From Cycloclasticus sp. (GTDB lineage Bacteria > Pseudomonadota > Gammaproteobacteria > Methylococcales > Cycloclasticaceae), in assembly GCA_040743155.1 (NCBI GenBank), contig JBFLJU010000001.1, forward strand, positions 620,001 through 684,000: a stretch of 64,000 nucleotides of DNA. The letters run 5' to 3'. Below the pieces are notes generated by a model, which saw nothing but the letters and a program-made list of their open reading frames with translations, ran no database searches and was not told the DNA's origin. Position 1 is the first letter of the stretch. Each line of letters begins with the position of its first letter. Positions 1-8,468 of the stretch are shown here, one piece after another. The translations under genes were made by a program, and so were the position numbers.

Positions 1-794
1 GCACAACCTTGGTTGCGCCAGTTGAATATGCGTTGCCAATTGATGATGAATTTGTAGCATTGAATGCTTATTTAGGTAAAACAATAAAGCTGACGTATTT
101 AGGCGAAATTCATTGTTCAAACTGTGGCAAGCGTACTAAAAAAAGTTACAGCCAAGGTTTCTGCTACGTCTGTATGAGAAAGTTGGCTCAATGCGATTTA
201 TGTATTATGAAGCCGGAAACGTGCCATTATCATTTAGGTACTTGCCGCGAACCGCAATGGGGCGAACAACACTGCTTTCAAGATCACTATGTTTATTTAG
301 CTAATTCGTCTGGATTAAAAGTGGGTATCACACGGCACACGCAAGTTCCTACGCGCTGGATTGACCAAGGAGCAACCCAAGCATTGCCAATATTTAAAGT
401 GAAAACCCGTTTGCAATCTGGGCAAGTAGAAATGGCGTTAAAGAAGCACGTTTCCGATAAAACAGATTGGCGAAAAATGTTGAAAGGGCAGGCAGAACCG
501 AAAGACTTAGCACAGGAGCGAGACAGCTTAATTAAGGCAGCGCAGAATGAATTAAGCGTTATTCAATCGGCAAATAAAGAAGGTGATATTGAGCTATTAA
601 CGAATGCTGAGCAAGTCGATATTCAATACCCCGTTCTTGCTTATCCAGAGAAAGTAACGTCATTTAATTTCGATAAAACCCCTGAAATAGAAGGCACCTT
701 AATGGGCATAAAGGGACAGTATCTTATATTAGATAATGGGGTGCTAAATATTCGGAAATTCACCAGTTATAGGGTTCAGTTTAATGCAGAGTAA
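1..794 (+). CDS. DUF2797 family protein, 5' end outside window
   Basis: Function unknown; the family is conserved in gammaproteobacteria. The frame is open to the left edge. The first usable codon inside the window is TTG at 9, but relatives recalled from memory carry roughly 15 more N-terminal residues, so the gene probably starts off-window. Seen: cysteine pairs spaced like a zinc ribbon (CSNCGK near residue 36, CYVCMRKLAQCDLC near residue 52), then a CHYH/GTCREPEWG-type block and the conserved 'VYLANSSGLKVGITR' block, which resembles a GIY-YIG-like beta strand. The last 11 bases overlap the start of the CinA-like gene in the same direction, so the two are probably co-transcribed. Confidence 0.8.
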   Translation, partial: TTLVAPVEYALPIDDEFVALNAYLGKTIKLTYLGEIHCSNCGKRTKKSYSQGFCYVCMRKLAQCDLCIMKPETCHYHLGTCREPQWGEQHCFQDHYVYLANSSGLKVGITRHTQVPTRWIDQGATQALPIFKVKTRLQSGQVEMALKKHVSDKTDWRKMLKGQAEPKDLAQERDSLIKAAQNELSVIQSANKEGDIELLTNAEQVDIQYPVLAYPEKVTSFNFDKTPEIEGTLMGIKGQYLILDNGVLNIRKFTSYRVQFNAE

Positions 795-1992
795 TAATCG
801 ACCGAAAGTTATTATTTTTTCCCAAGGGGATGAGGTAATAACCGGCGCCTTAGTGGATACCAATGCAGCTTTATTAGCCGATCATTGTCGGACGTTGGGC
901 TTTGATATTGTTCGTCACGTCACAGTGGCGGATGATTTGGATGATTTGGTTCAAGTGTTAAAAGAAATAGATGCGATGGCAGACGTTTGTTTGTGCACCG
1001 GTGGCTTGGGACCGACGCAAGATGATTTAACCACAGAAGCGTTTGCCAAAGCGTTTCAAGTAGAGCTTGAACTAGACAATGAAGCATTAGCTATGATGCG
1101 AGATTTTTTCGCTACATTGAAAGTGGAAATGGCCGACGTTAATATTAAACAAGCATTATTACCCAAAAACTCACGACGTATTGATAACCGCTGGGGCACG
1201 GCACCTGGTTTCACCGCAAAAGGGCAGCGTTGCCAATTTTATTTTATGCCCGGTGTGCCTTATGAAATGAAGCAAATGATGAACACTTTTGTGCTCGCTG
1301 ATTTACAGCATCAGTTTAAAATTGAGCAACCAAGGTTAATCACTTTTAGAAGTATGGGAATGGGTGAGTCGGATATTCAACAAGCGGTGAATAGCTTGAA
1401 TATTGCGAGTGATATCCGCGTGAGTTTTAGAGCGGGTATGCCAGAGAATGAACTGAAGTTGCTGTTTCCAAGAAGTTATACGGTGAAACAGATTCAATAT
1501 TACATTGATGAGGTGAACAGCGCGCTGCGCGGGACTGTTTTTGCCGTAGATGGCTTGGATAAGTCAGTCAGAAATTTACCCGATTGTGTTGACCAGTTGA
1601 TGGCTGAAAACCACCTGTCATTGGGTTTAATTGAAACCTTGTCACAGGGTGATATATCGCGCCAATGCCAGACCGACTGGTTATTGCAATCGACGGTTTA
1701 CCCTAAGGTGTTTGACCTCATGTCAACGTTTGGCTGTGAGCAACAGGAAACCAATGAAACTGTTGCCGTAGATATTGCGAAAAAAGCACATCAGGATTCG
1801 ATGGCAAATTTAAGCCTCGTACAATTACATAAAAAAGTGAATGAGAATACGGTGGCTGTTTTTACCGCTGTGGTCAATGACCAGCGTTGTATCTCGAGTA
1901 GCAAAGACGTTTGGGGTCGACCCTTACGACAACAAACGGTGGCCTCCGCGCTCGCCTTTAATTTACTTAGAAAATTTATCCAAGAGTCATAA
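784..1992 (+). CDS. CinA-like molybdopterin-binding-fold protein with degenerate C-terminal half
   Basis: CinA proteins combine an N-terminal MoCF-biosynthesis (COG1058) domain with a C-terminal NMN-deamidase (PncC) domain and act in pyridine-nucleotide salvage. Seen: the N-terminal domain (residues 1-170) keeps 'GDEVITGALVDTN' and 'CTGGLGPTQDD', typical of the fold. The C-terminal part (from about 270) aligns only weakly. Where PncC has an AES-x-TGG motif this protein reads 'LIETLSQGDIS', so deamidase activity is probably lost. Length of 402 residues is normal for CinA. It overlaps the upstream gene by 11 bases and is followed 2 bases later by uup, suggesting one transcript. The family is clear; a function is not assigned. 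Confidence 0.8.
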   Translation: MQSNNRPKVIIFSQGDEVITGALVDTNAALLADHCRTLGFDIVRHVTVADDLDDLVQVLKEIDAMADVCLCTGGLGPTQDDLTTEAFAKAFQVELELDNEALAMMRDFFATLKVEMADVNIKQALLPKNSRRIDNRWGTAPGFTAKGQRCQFYFMPGVPYEMKQMMNTFVLADLQHQFKIEQPRLITFRSMGMGESDIQQAVNSLNIASDIRVSFRAGMPENELKLLFPRSYTVKQIQYYIDEVNSALRGTVFAVDGLDKSVRNLPDCVDQLMAENHLSLGLIETLSQGDISRQCQTDWLLQSTVYPKVFDLMSTFGCEQQETNETVAVDIAKKAHQDSMANLSLVQLHKKVNENTVAVFTAVVNDQRCISSSKDVWGRPLRQQTVASALAFNLLRKFIQES

Positions 1993-1994
1993 TA

Positions 1995-3869
1995 ATGCCA
2001 TTACTTAAACTAGATAACGTCAGTGTAGCGTTTGGCTTAAAGCCAGTGCTTGATAAGGCTAACCTGCAAATAGATGAACAAGAGCGGGTCGGGCTCATTG
2101 GCCGTAATGGCGAAGGAAAATCGACCTTACTAAAAGTGCTTTCAACAGAAGTATTACCCGATTCAGGCCAAGTATGGAGACAGGCGGGTGTGGTCGTGGC
2201 AACGCTTGAGCAATCACCAACACTGCCTGATGCGTCCACGGTATATGAGGCAGTAGCGGATAGTTTGGGTGAGGTCGGGCATTTAATCGCCCGTTACCAC
2301 GATATGTTGCTTGATCCAAACGTGGACTTAGATGCGCTTGGGAAATTACAGCATCAATTCGAGGCGTTAGACGGCTGGTCATTGCAGCAGCGAGTGGACT
2401 CGGTGTTAAGCCGATTGAATTTGCCGGCCGATAAGAAAATAAGTGAAATGTCGGGCGGTTGGAAGCGGCGAGTTGGCTTGGCGCGTGCATTAGTTGTTGA
2501 GCCAGATGTTCTATTACTAGATGAGCCGACAAATCACCTAGATATGGAAACGATTGTTTGGTTGGAAAAACAGCTCGCAACGTTTCGTGGTGCCGTGGTG
2601 TGCATTACTCATGATCGCGTCTTTTTGCAAAATATAGCGAAACGTATTATAGAAATAGACCGTGGTCAATTAACCAGCTGGTCATGTAGTTATGAACAAT
2701 ACCTCGAACGCAAAGCAGCGGCGCTAGAGTCTGAAGCAAAAACAAATGCAGAGTTTGATAAAAAGCTGGCGCGCGAAGAAGTGTGGATTAGACAAGGCAT
2801 TAAAGCGAGAAGAACGCGTAATGAAGGGCGCGTCAGAGCCTTACAACAGTTACGACGTGAACATGCACAGCGCAGAAACCTAGCCGGTTCAGCCAAGATT
2901 GAAGTGGATGCAGGAGAAAAATCAGGCAAGTTGGTTATTGAGGCAGAAAATATTTCAATAGCTTATGGCGGGCGCAAAATGGTTCACGACTTTTCATGCC
3001 GATTAATGCGTGGTGATCGTATTGGCCTAGTTGGTCCCAATGGCATTGGCAAAAGTACCATGATCAAAGCTCTGCTAAATGAAAACGTGCTGGACTCGGG
3101 TTCTGTTAAACATGGCACAAAATTAAAAGTGGCTTATTTTGACCAACATCGTGATGTGTTGGACCTTGAAAAAACGGTAATCGACTTAGTGTCTGATGGC
3201 CGAGATAGCATCACCATTAACGGACGTGATAGGCATATTATTAGCTATTTAGGTGATTTTTTGTTTGCACCAGAACGTGCCAGATCACCGGCTAAAGTTT
3301 TATCGGGCGGTGAGCGGAACCGAATCTTGTTAGCGAAATTATTTAGTCAACCAGCAAATTTCATCGTAATGGATGAACCGACGAATGATTTAGATGTTGA
3401 AACCTTAGAGCTATTAGAAGAGTTATTAGTTGATTACGATGGCACATTAATTTTAGTAAGCCATGACCGTAAATTTTTAGAGAATGTGGTAACCAACTTT
3501 TGGTTTTTTGAAGGTGACGGTGTTATCACCGATTATGTCGGTGAGCTACCTAATTGGGCTCAAATTATTAAAGACAATAGCCAAGCGGAACGAGCAGCCA
3601 AGTCAATCAATGAAGACAAGTCCGTTCAGAAGCAAGGTAAAAAACCAAAGCTAAGTTTCAAGGTTAAAAAAGAACTAGAAGACTTGCCTCACGAAATTGA
3701 AGAGCTCGAAGCAGCTTTAGCTAGCCTACAGGAATTAACCAGTACAGCAGAATTTCATGCGGGTGATCGCGACGCAGTAAAAAGTAAAATGAATGAATTA
3801 AAGACGATTGATGAGCAACTACAGAAGAAATATCAGCGTTGGGATGAGTTAGAGTCGTTAACAGAATAA
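1995..3869 (+). CDS. uup: ABC-F family ATPase Uup
   Basis: A soluble tandem ABC ATPase of the Uup branch of ABC-F, a family that acts on ribosomes; Uup has also been linked to transposon precise excision. Seen: two ATP-binding cassettes. The first has Walker A 'GRNGEGKST' near residue 37, signature 'MSGGWKRRV' and Walker B 'LLLDEPTNHLD'. The second has 'GPNGIGKST' near 344, signature 'LSGGERNR' and 'FIVMDEPTNDLD'. The inter-cassette linker is basic and charged, and the C-terminal 80 residues are Lys/Glu-rich and probably coiled coil, as in the DNA-binding tail of Uup. Length of 624 residues matches the family (about 635). The ATG lies 2 bases after the CinA-like stop. Confidence 0.93.
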   Translation: MPLLKLDNVSVAFGLKPVLDKANLQIDEQERVGLIGRNGEGKSTLLKVLSTEVLPDSGQVWRQAGVVVATLEQSPTLPDASTVYEAVADSLGEVGHLIARYHDMLLDPNVDLDALGKLQHQFEALDGWSLQQRVDSVLSRLNLPADKKISEMSGGWKRRVGLARALVVEPDVLLLDEPTNHLDMETIVWLEKQLATFRGAVVCITHDRVFLQNIAKRIIEIDRGQLTSWSCSYEQYLERKAAALESEAKTNAEFDKKLAREEVWIRQGIKARRTRNEGRVRALQQLRREHAQRRNLAGSAKIEVDAGEKSGKLVIEAENISIAYGGRKMVHDFSCRLMRGDRIGLVGPNGIGKSTMIKALLNENVLDSGSVKHGTKLKVAYFDQHRDVLDLEKTVIDLVSDGRDSITINGRDRHIISYLGDFLFAPERARSPAKVLSGGERNRILLAKLFSQPANFIVMDEPTNDLDVETLELLEELLVDYDGTLILVSHDRKFLENVVTNFWFFEGDGVITDYVGELPNWAQIIKDNSQAERAAKSINEDKSVQKQGKKPKLSFKVKKELEDLPHEIEELEAALASLQELTSTAEFHAGDRDAVKSKMNELKTIDEQLQKKYQRWDELESLTE

Positions 3870-3892
3870 ATCAATAAAACGGGTGAATTAGC

Positions 3893-3901
3893 TGATATAA
3901 T
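3893..3901 (+). promoter_or_regulatory. Extended -10 promoter for tRNA-Ser
   Basis: TGATATAAT is a perfect extended -10 element (TGN plus TATAAT) followed by a G/C-rich discriminator, 46 bases upstream of the mature tRNA 5' end. No good -35 hexamer is visible, which fits an extended -10 promoter. Confidence 0.5.
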
Positions 3902-3946
3902 TCATCGCCCTAAAGTGCAGATTAAATGCCTTTATCAAGATATGTC

Positions 3947-4034
3947 GGAGAGATGTCAGAGTGGCCGAATGAGCACGCTTGGAAAGCGTGTGTACCGAAA
4001 GGTACCGAGGGTTCGAATCCCTCTCTCTCCACCA
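3947..4034 (+). tRNA. tRNA-Ser(GGA)
   Basis: An 88-nt class II tRNA. The acceptor arm GGAGAGA pairs with TCTCTCC at 4024-4030; the discriminator is A and CCA is encoded at 4032-4034. The anticodon stem CACGC/GCGTG encloses loop TTGGAAA, giving anticodon GGA. The long variable arm (TGTACC...GGTACC) is diagnostic of serine tRNA. The T loop GGTTCGAATCC is intact. Confidence 0.96.
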
Positions 4035-4141
4035 CTTTTCATTTTAAATTGATATTTATAGCTCACATCTGGTGAGCGTTCAGATAACGCTTCACAGGTA
4101 CTTTGCTTACATGCTCAGTTTTTAATGCCTGTTATTCTTTT

Positions 4142-4285
4142 TTACTCCGTGAACTTCAGAGTCGACTGATTAACGTTGCCTGATTTTCGACCATCATAAA
4201 ATGCCCCACGTCTAGTATCCACCCGCCTTGGATCTGGACCCTCGGTAGTTAGAAATTCATTAAAACGCTCATCATTAGCGGTTAT
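4142..4285 (-). pseudogene. Possible 3' remnant of an unidentified gene
   Basis: On the minus strand a 47-codon open stretch ends at TAA (4144-4142). It encodes a charged peptide containing 'NEFLTTEGPDPRRVDTR' and ending 'TLKFTE'. There is no in-frame ATG; a stop precedes the open stretch, and ATG codons just inside are in another frame. The composition looks protein-like, so it may be the tail of a decayed gene. No homologue is recognised. The rest of 4035-4357 shows nothing else. Confidence 0.2.
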
Positions 4286-4357
4286 TTATTCCATGAAGAA
4301 AACGTGGGGGTTGCGGTGTTGGGTTACATGATGGGTGATGTTTAATAAAGGCTTATT

Positions 4358-4393
4358 AAAAAGCCCAACTACTTTTAAGGTAGCTGGGCTTTT
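4358..4393. terminator. Bidirectional rho-independent terminator after ompW
   Basis: A hairpin with AAAAGCCCA-ACTAC arms against GTAG-CTGGGCTTTT closes a short A/T loop, with A/T tracts on both sides. It lies just downstream of the ompW stop on the minus strand. Confidence 0.85.
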
Positions 4394-4418
4394 ATAGGCG
4401 TGTTACTAATAGTCTGAC

Positions 4419-5087
4419 TTAGAAACGGCGGCCAATACCAATACCCCAAACAATAGGGTCGATATCCACATTCACGTCAACATCAAAGCCTGTGACGTTA
4501 TCAGTAATATGCGCATCGGTGTCGATATCGATGTACTTTACATCTAAGTTAACAAACCAATCTTCATTTACGGCAATATCAACACCTGCTTGAAGAGCTA
4601 AGCCCCATGAGTCATCCAGGTCAATATCAGCGCCACCAGGATTTAAGGGGCCTTTCACGTCTTCGCTAAAGAAGTGGGTGTAATTTAAACCAGCGCCCAA
4701 GTAAGGGCGGATATCTGAATCTGGTGCGAAGTGGTACTGCAGCGTTAATGTAGGTGGTAATACCTTTACTTCAGCAATATTGCCTAACCCTAAGCCCGAA
4801 GAATTAATATCGTGCTCGGTGTATGCAAGAATCAGCTCTAAGCCCCAGTTACGGTCAACCATATAGGTGAAATCAATTTCTGGCATAACATCAGAATTAA
4901 CAGATACGCCAGTGCCTGCTACGGCTGCGTTATCAATTTTAATTCGCCCACTATCATCATTAGGGTTAACACTAATAATACGACCACGAACTAAAATATC
5001 GCCTGCTTCGTAAGATATTGCAGGTGTTGCAACAATGGTTAAACCTAGGGCTGCCAATATGGCCGCAGTGCTTTTTATTACTTTCAT
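4419..5087 (-). CDS. ompW: OmpW family outer-membrane beta-barrel protein
   Basis: OmpW is an eight-stranded outer-membrane channel for small hydrophobic compounds; in hydrocarbon degraders OmpW-like proteins are often near catabolic genes. I chose the ATG at 5087 because GGAGAGGG sits just upstream and the product then begins with a normal signal peptide (MKVIKSTAAI...TPAISYEAGD). The 222-residue product has the OmpW hallmark 'GDILVRGRIISVNP' at the mature N terminus, 'LPPTLTLQYHF' and 'RPYLGAGLNYTHF', and a C-terminal barrel strand ending in Phe (GIGIGRRF). It lies beside aromatic dioxygenase genes, so a role in substrate uptake is a reasonable inference. Confidence 0.92.
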   Translation of the reverse strand: MKVIKSTAAILAALGLTIVATPAISYEAGDILVRGRIISVNPNDDSGRIKIDNAAVAGTGVSVNSDVMPEIDFTYMVDRNWGLELILAYTEHDINSSGLGLGNIAEVKVLPPTLTLQYHFAPDSDIRPYLGAGLNYTHFFSEDVKGPLNPGGADIDLDDSWGLALQAGVDIAVNEDWFVNLDVKYIDIDTDAHITDNVTGFDVDVNVDIDPIVWGIGIGRRF

Positions 5088-5144
5088 ACTTCCCTCTCCA
5101 TTTTTAAGACAAAATCGTAAAGGCCAAGACGGCCTACGGCGCAT

Positions 5145-5185
5145 ATCTTAGTAAAGGGAAATTTTTCTACAATGATCTAAATCAG
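5145..5185 (-). promoter_or_regulatory. ompW promoter with FNR/ANR-like box
   Basis: Reading the minus strand, a -10-like TAAGAT occupies 5150-5145 and CTGAT-TTAG-ATCAT occupies about 5185-5172. The latter matches TTGAT-N4-ATCAA at 8 of 10 positions. Its centre would fall close to -41 relative to the predicted transcription start, the class II FNR-activator position. E. coli ompW is known to be FNR-regulated. The rest of 5186-5423 shows no gene. Confidence 0.5.
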
Positions 5186-5423
5186 TGATTTAAATATTAG
5201 TTGCGGTAAATAAAATATTTGGGAGAAGAACTGCGTTCGGGCAGGTTTTTATGATTTAGAGGTACTTTATTGAGCTGGTATTGGGAACTTAAGAATCGTT
5301 TGAGAGTTAGTCTGGCAAGTTACTGTATAGCGTAAAGTCGAGTTATTTACAGGTGGTTATTAACGATCGAAGGGTCTGGATTAACAAACCACCTGTAAAA
5401 TATGAGGGTCTACATAGTTATTT

Positions 5424-5963
5424 TTATAGGAAAACGTTTAAATTTTTACTCAATAGACTGCTGAAGTCGGGAGTTATTTTACGTGTGGCAACTTTGAATG
5501 AGTTATCGGTTTTACGTAATACGTCTTCACGTTTGGCTAATAACCAATATTCTTCGCGTTCTAATCTATTTCTGTAAACTAAGGTGTTCGAGCGAACTTT
5601 TATTTCTCCCTCGACATCGCCTAACTCCACTTCTACGTTAGATACAATGTGCCTATAACGAGTCCGTGGATCTTCTGCCCAAGCAGCCCCACTGTGTAGC
5701 CGTGCTACACGTAGCTGTAGGCTAGGTAAAGATTCATTGTAATGATTCATGTTGCGAGTGGTGTCTGGCTGTTCATCTTTGCGGAAGACAGATTCTCTTG
5801 CAGGCATCCAATACTGGAGATCGTCGGCTAACAGGGAAAACCATGTTTCATAATCTTCCTCGTCCAAAGCACGCGCTTCCTTGTTATAAAACTGATTCAC
5901 TTGGTACCAAAGCAGCATGTTTTCAGTGTCAGTCATTGTGTTATTTGTTGTCATATTCATCAC
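5424..5963 (-). CDS. Aromatic-ring-hydroxylating dioxygenase, beta subunit
   Basis: Small structural subunit of a Rieske-type alpha3beta3 ring-hydroxylating oxygenase (SnoaL-like fold). Seen: 179 residues, the usual length; the conserved 'EARALDEEDYETWFSLLADDLQYWMPAR' block near residue 30; 'RVARLHSGAAWAEDPRTRYRHIVSNVEV' in the middle; 'REDVLRKTDNSFKVATRKI' near the end. It follows the alpha subunit by 3 bases, so the pair is translationally linked. The start is the first ATG of 'MMNMTTNNTM', preceded by a GGAGG-type site. The substrate cannot be read from this subunit. Confidence 0.92.
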   Translation of the reverse strand: MMNMTTNNTMTDTENMLLWYQVNQFYNKEARALDEEDYETWFSLLADDLQYWMPARESVFRKDEQPDTTRNMNHYNESLPSLQLRVARLHSGAAWAEDPRTRYRHIVSNVEVELGDVEGEIKVRSNTLVYRNRLEREEYWLLAKREDVLRKTDNSFKVATRKITPDFSSLLSKNLNVFL

Positions 5964-5966
5964 CTC

Positions 5967-7274
5967 CTAACGAATTTTGGGAATATCATCCCAAGACTCT
6001 GCGCTTAAAAAATCCATCCAACGTTGGTAAAACGCAAGTTGGTTAACATCGCTATACATTGGTTTGCTAATATTGCCTGGTAATTCAGGGTCATCACGGC
6101 GGCTAGTACCTACTCTTAAACCATAATGTAAATTCTGCTTTCGTGTCACAAACCCTTCGTTTGCGATGGTGGAGTTTTCCCAGTTTTCGCCATCGTCCAT
6201 CTCAAAAATACCGCTAGGAGAAAAAGTCATAACAGAGGCGTTTTGAACGATTTCTCTAATATGGTCTGGCATGTTTTTGTTTACCATCGTCCAGGCGCGT
6301 AATTCAAATTGACGCGGTCCTTTTGGCAACCAAGTTCTCATGGTATTGATGCCCGGCAAAAATGAGAAGTTAGGGAATACTGTTGCGGATATAACAGAGC
6401 CGTATAATTTGCGTGCGCGTAGTTCACCTAAACGCTTCGCCATATTTGCACGTTCTTTTTCAAAATACTCGACTAATGTTGGATCACCACTGGAAATAAG
6501 GGCCAATGTTCCAACTCCATCTGTTCCTCCTTCCCAACCGTGACCATTCGCATTAGCATGAAATGATTCGGGGTCAACCGGCATATATTCGGGTACTTCA
6601 CCACCCTTGCTGACTGCTCTTGCACCAGATGCATGTGTCCAGCCGACGTGCAATGAATCACCAATAAAGTTTTCTGCTCCAAATTTCCAGTTGGCGTTAT
6701 ACATGTTTCTCATACTGCCACCGATAAACTCAGTGCCTTCTTCAGTTTGATCAAGAATAACATCAAGGTACCAACGGAAATCACCTAAGAAATCTTCCAA
6801 CCTCGGTGCTTCATCATCAAAACAAGCGAACACGAGGCCTTTATAAGTTTCCACTCGCGCATTTTGTAGGCCATGCTCTGCTTTATTGATGAAACCTTCA
6901 TAATGATTTTCCTCGTGCATACCCATTAGGTCGCCATTGGTGCCATAAGCCCAGCCATGGTAGTTACAAGTAAACTGCCTAGCATGGCCACGATCAGCAA
7001 AGCAAATACGGTTGCCACGGTGGGTGCAGGAATTGGTGAAGACATGGACATTGCCGTCTTTATGGCGAGCAACGATGACGTTGTCTTGCCCCATATAGGT
7101 TGTGATAAAGTCACCGGTTTTAGGGACTTGACTTTCGTGTGCGACAAACAGCCACGATTTGGCAAAGAGTTTCTCTAGCTCAAGCTCATAAATCCAGTCT
7201 TCCCAGAAAATACGCCGGTCAATTCGACCATCTGCTAAGTTAACCATCGCTTTTAATTCTTCCATCCTACTCAT
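5967..7274 (-). CDS. Aromatic-ring-hydroxylating dioxygenase, alpha subunit (Rieske)
   Basis: Catalytic subunit that inserts O2 into an aromatic ring to give a cis-dihydrodiol. Seen: the Rieske motif C83-x-H85 (SCTHRGN) with C103-xx-H106 (CNYHGW). The mononuclear iron site is Asp206, His209 and His214 in 'NFIGDSLHVGWTH', with an acidic ligand from the Asp-Asp at 360-361 (MDDGENWEN). Length of 435 residues is typical of the biphenyl/naphthalene/PAH class. The start ATG has GGAGC 8 bases upstream. Its partner beta subunit follows. No ferredoxin or reductase gene is nearby, so electron carriers must come from elsewhere. The substrate is probably an aromatic or PAH; this is inference. Confidence 0.94.
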   Translation of the reverse strand: MSRMEELKAMVNLADGRIDRRIFWEDWIYELELEKLFAKSWLFVAHESQVPKTGDFITTYMGQDNVIVARHKDGNVHVFTNSCTHRGNRICFADRGHARQFTCNYHGWAYGTNGDLMGMHEENHYEGFINKAEHGLQNARVETYKGLVFACFDDEAPRLEDFLGDFRWYLDVILDQTEEGTEFIGGSMRNMYNANWKFGAENFIGDSLHVGWTHASGARAVSKGGEVPEYMPVDPESFHANANGHGWEGGTDGVGTLALISSGDPTLVEYFEKERANMAKRLGELRARKLYGSVISATVFPNFSFLPGINTMRTWLPKGPRQFELRAWTMVNKNMPDHIREIVQNASVMTFSPSGIFEMDDGENWENSTIANEGFVTRKQNLHYGLRVGTSRRDDPELPGNISKPMYSDVNQLAFYQRWMDFLSAESWDDIPKIR

Positions 7275-7319
7275 CTATTGCGCTCCATTGAGTTGCGTTT
7301 ATTTTTTAACCAAACTATC

Positions 7320-7351
7320 ATTAGTTTTTCTAATAGAAGTGTATTCTAATA
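7320..7351. promoter_or_regulatory. Divergent intergenic region with inverted and direct repeats
   Basis: In the 139-bp gap between the divergent dioxygenase and hydrolase genes, ATTAG-TTTTT-CTAAT (7320-7334) has the T-N11-A form favoured by LysR-type regulators. TTCTAATA recurs about 16 bp further on. This could be a shared operator; no regulator gene is adjacent. Confidence 0.35.
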
Positions 7352-7413
7352 TATGCTCGCCTTAAATTATAGGTTTTAAAGCGATACGACTTAAACAATT
7401 AAAGAGGAACGCG

Positions 7414-8283
7414 ATGAGTAACATTTGGGTGGATTTAATGGGCGTGGAATATAGTCAAAAATTTTACAATGTTGATGGCATTAAAACGCGTGTTATTGAA
7501 GCGGGGAGTGGGCCTGCTTTAATTTTCTTACATGGCACGGGCGGTCATGCTGAAGCGTATGTTAGAAATATTGAAGAACACGCAAAACATTTCCACGTTT
7601 ATGCCTATGACATGATTGGCCATGGCTATACCGATCGCCCTGACTGCAATTATGATATGGATGATTTTGTTGATCACTTGGTAAAGTTTATCGCGACCAT
7701 AGGTGCCGACAAAGTTTACCTGTCAGGCGAATCATTAGGCGCTATGGTGGCTTCATGGACGGCCATAAAACACCCTGAGAAAGTCATTAAGTTGGTTCAA
7801 AATACGGGTATTTTAATGGCACCTAATGGCGAAGGAAAAGCGGAGTTAGCGGACGCTTTAGAGCGTTCAAAGAAAGCAGCGGGGCAATTAACGAAAGAGA
7901 TTGTTCGGGCAAGAATGAGCTGGCTGATGGCGGAACCAGAAAAAACGCTAACGAATGAAATTATTGATGTTCGCTACGCTATTTATGACCAACCTGGTAT
8001 GTTGCCGGTCATGGGTAAAATTGCGAACAGTATTCTAGGCGGTGTTATTAACGATGAGTGGTGTAAGCGGTGGGTTAACCCAGAATCCATGCGTAATATC
8101 CAATGCCCAACACTGGTTTTATGGACACGCCATAACCCAGGTCAGCCAGTTGAATTGGCTGCCGAGGGAATGAAAATGATTCCAGATGCGCGAATGGTCA
8201 TTCTAGAAGACAGTGCGCATTGGCCTCAATGGGAAGAGCCAGAAGAATTTAATAAACAGCATCTGGAGTTCCTACTCGCTTAA
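7414..8283 (+). CDS. Alpha/beta hydrolase of meta-cleavage-product type
   Basis: Related to carbon-carbon hydrolases that split ring-fission products (BphD/DmpD/CmtE group). Seen: 289 residues; oxyanion motif 'FLHGTGGHAEAY' near 39; nucleophile elbow G-E-S107-L-G; C-terminal His in 'SAHWPQWEEPEEFN', the usual 'GHWxQWExPxxFN' motif of this group. The segment where classic members carry the catalytic Asp (G-x-D-D) reads 'WTRHNPGQP', so that acid is not obvious. An AAAGAGGA site lies just before the ATG. It is divergent from the dioxygenase genes, which suggests one catabolic unit. Another esterase role is possible. Confidence 0.85.
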   Translation: MSNIWVDLMGVEYSQKFYNVDGIKTRVIEAGSGPALIFLHGTGGHAEAYVRNIEEHAKHFHVYAYDMIGHGYTDRPDCNYDMDDFVDHLVKFIATIGADKVYLSGESLGAMVASWTAIKHPEKVIKLVQNTGILMAPNGEGKAELADALERSKKAAGQLTKEIVRARMSWLMAEPEKTLTNEIIDVRYAIYDQPGMLPVMGKIANSILGGVINDEWCKRWVNPESMRNIQCPTLVLWTRHNPGQPVELAAEGMKMIPDARMVILEDSAHWPQWEEPEEFNKQHLEFLLA

Positions 8284-8349
8284 TAGATGGTGTTCACATT
8301 TTTTACCCTAAAAATTGAAGGAAGCTCTCCTTGTTCAGCTTCTGTGAGC

Positions 8350-8386
8350 TAGCGTCACTCGAATGACGGAGAAAAATAGCGTCACT
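8350..8386 (+). repeat. Direct repeat TAGCGTCACT upstream of the porin gene
   Basis: TAGCGTCACT occurs at 8350-8359 and again at 8377-8386. The first copy also forms a small inverted repeat with TGACG. A related reverse form (AGTCGCTA) occurs about 20 bases further on. It could be an operator for the porin gene or a decayed hairpin. Confidence 0.4.
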
Positions 8387-8468
8387 AATTTAACTTACTG
8401 GCTTAAGTCGCTATAGTAAATGTTATAGCGCGGGTTAACGCGGATAGAAAAACAATTAAAGGGGAATT

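Noticed and set aside
5353-5577. 74-codon open frame on the plus strand opposite the dioxygenase beta gene
   Set aside because: Antisense to the 3' end of a well-supported gene, with no ribosome site and a composition unlike a protein family.
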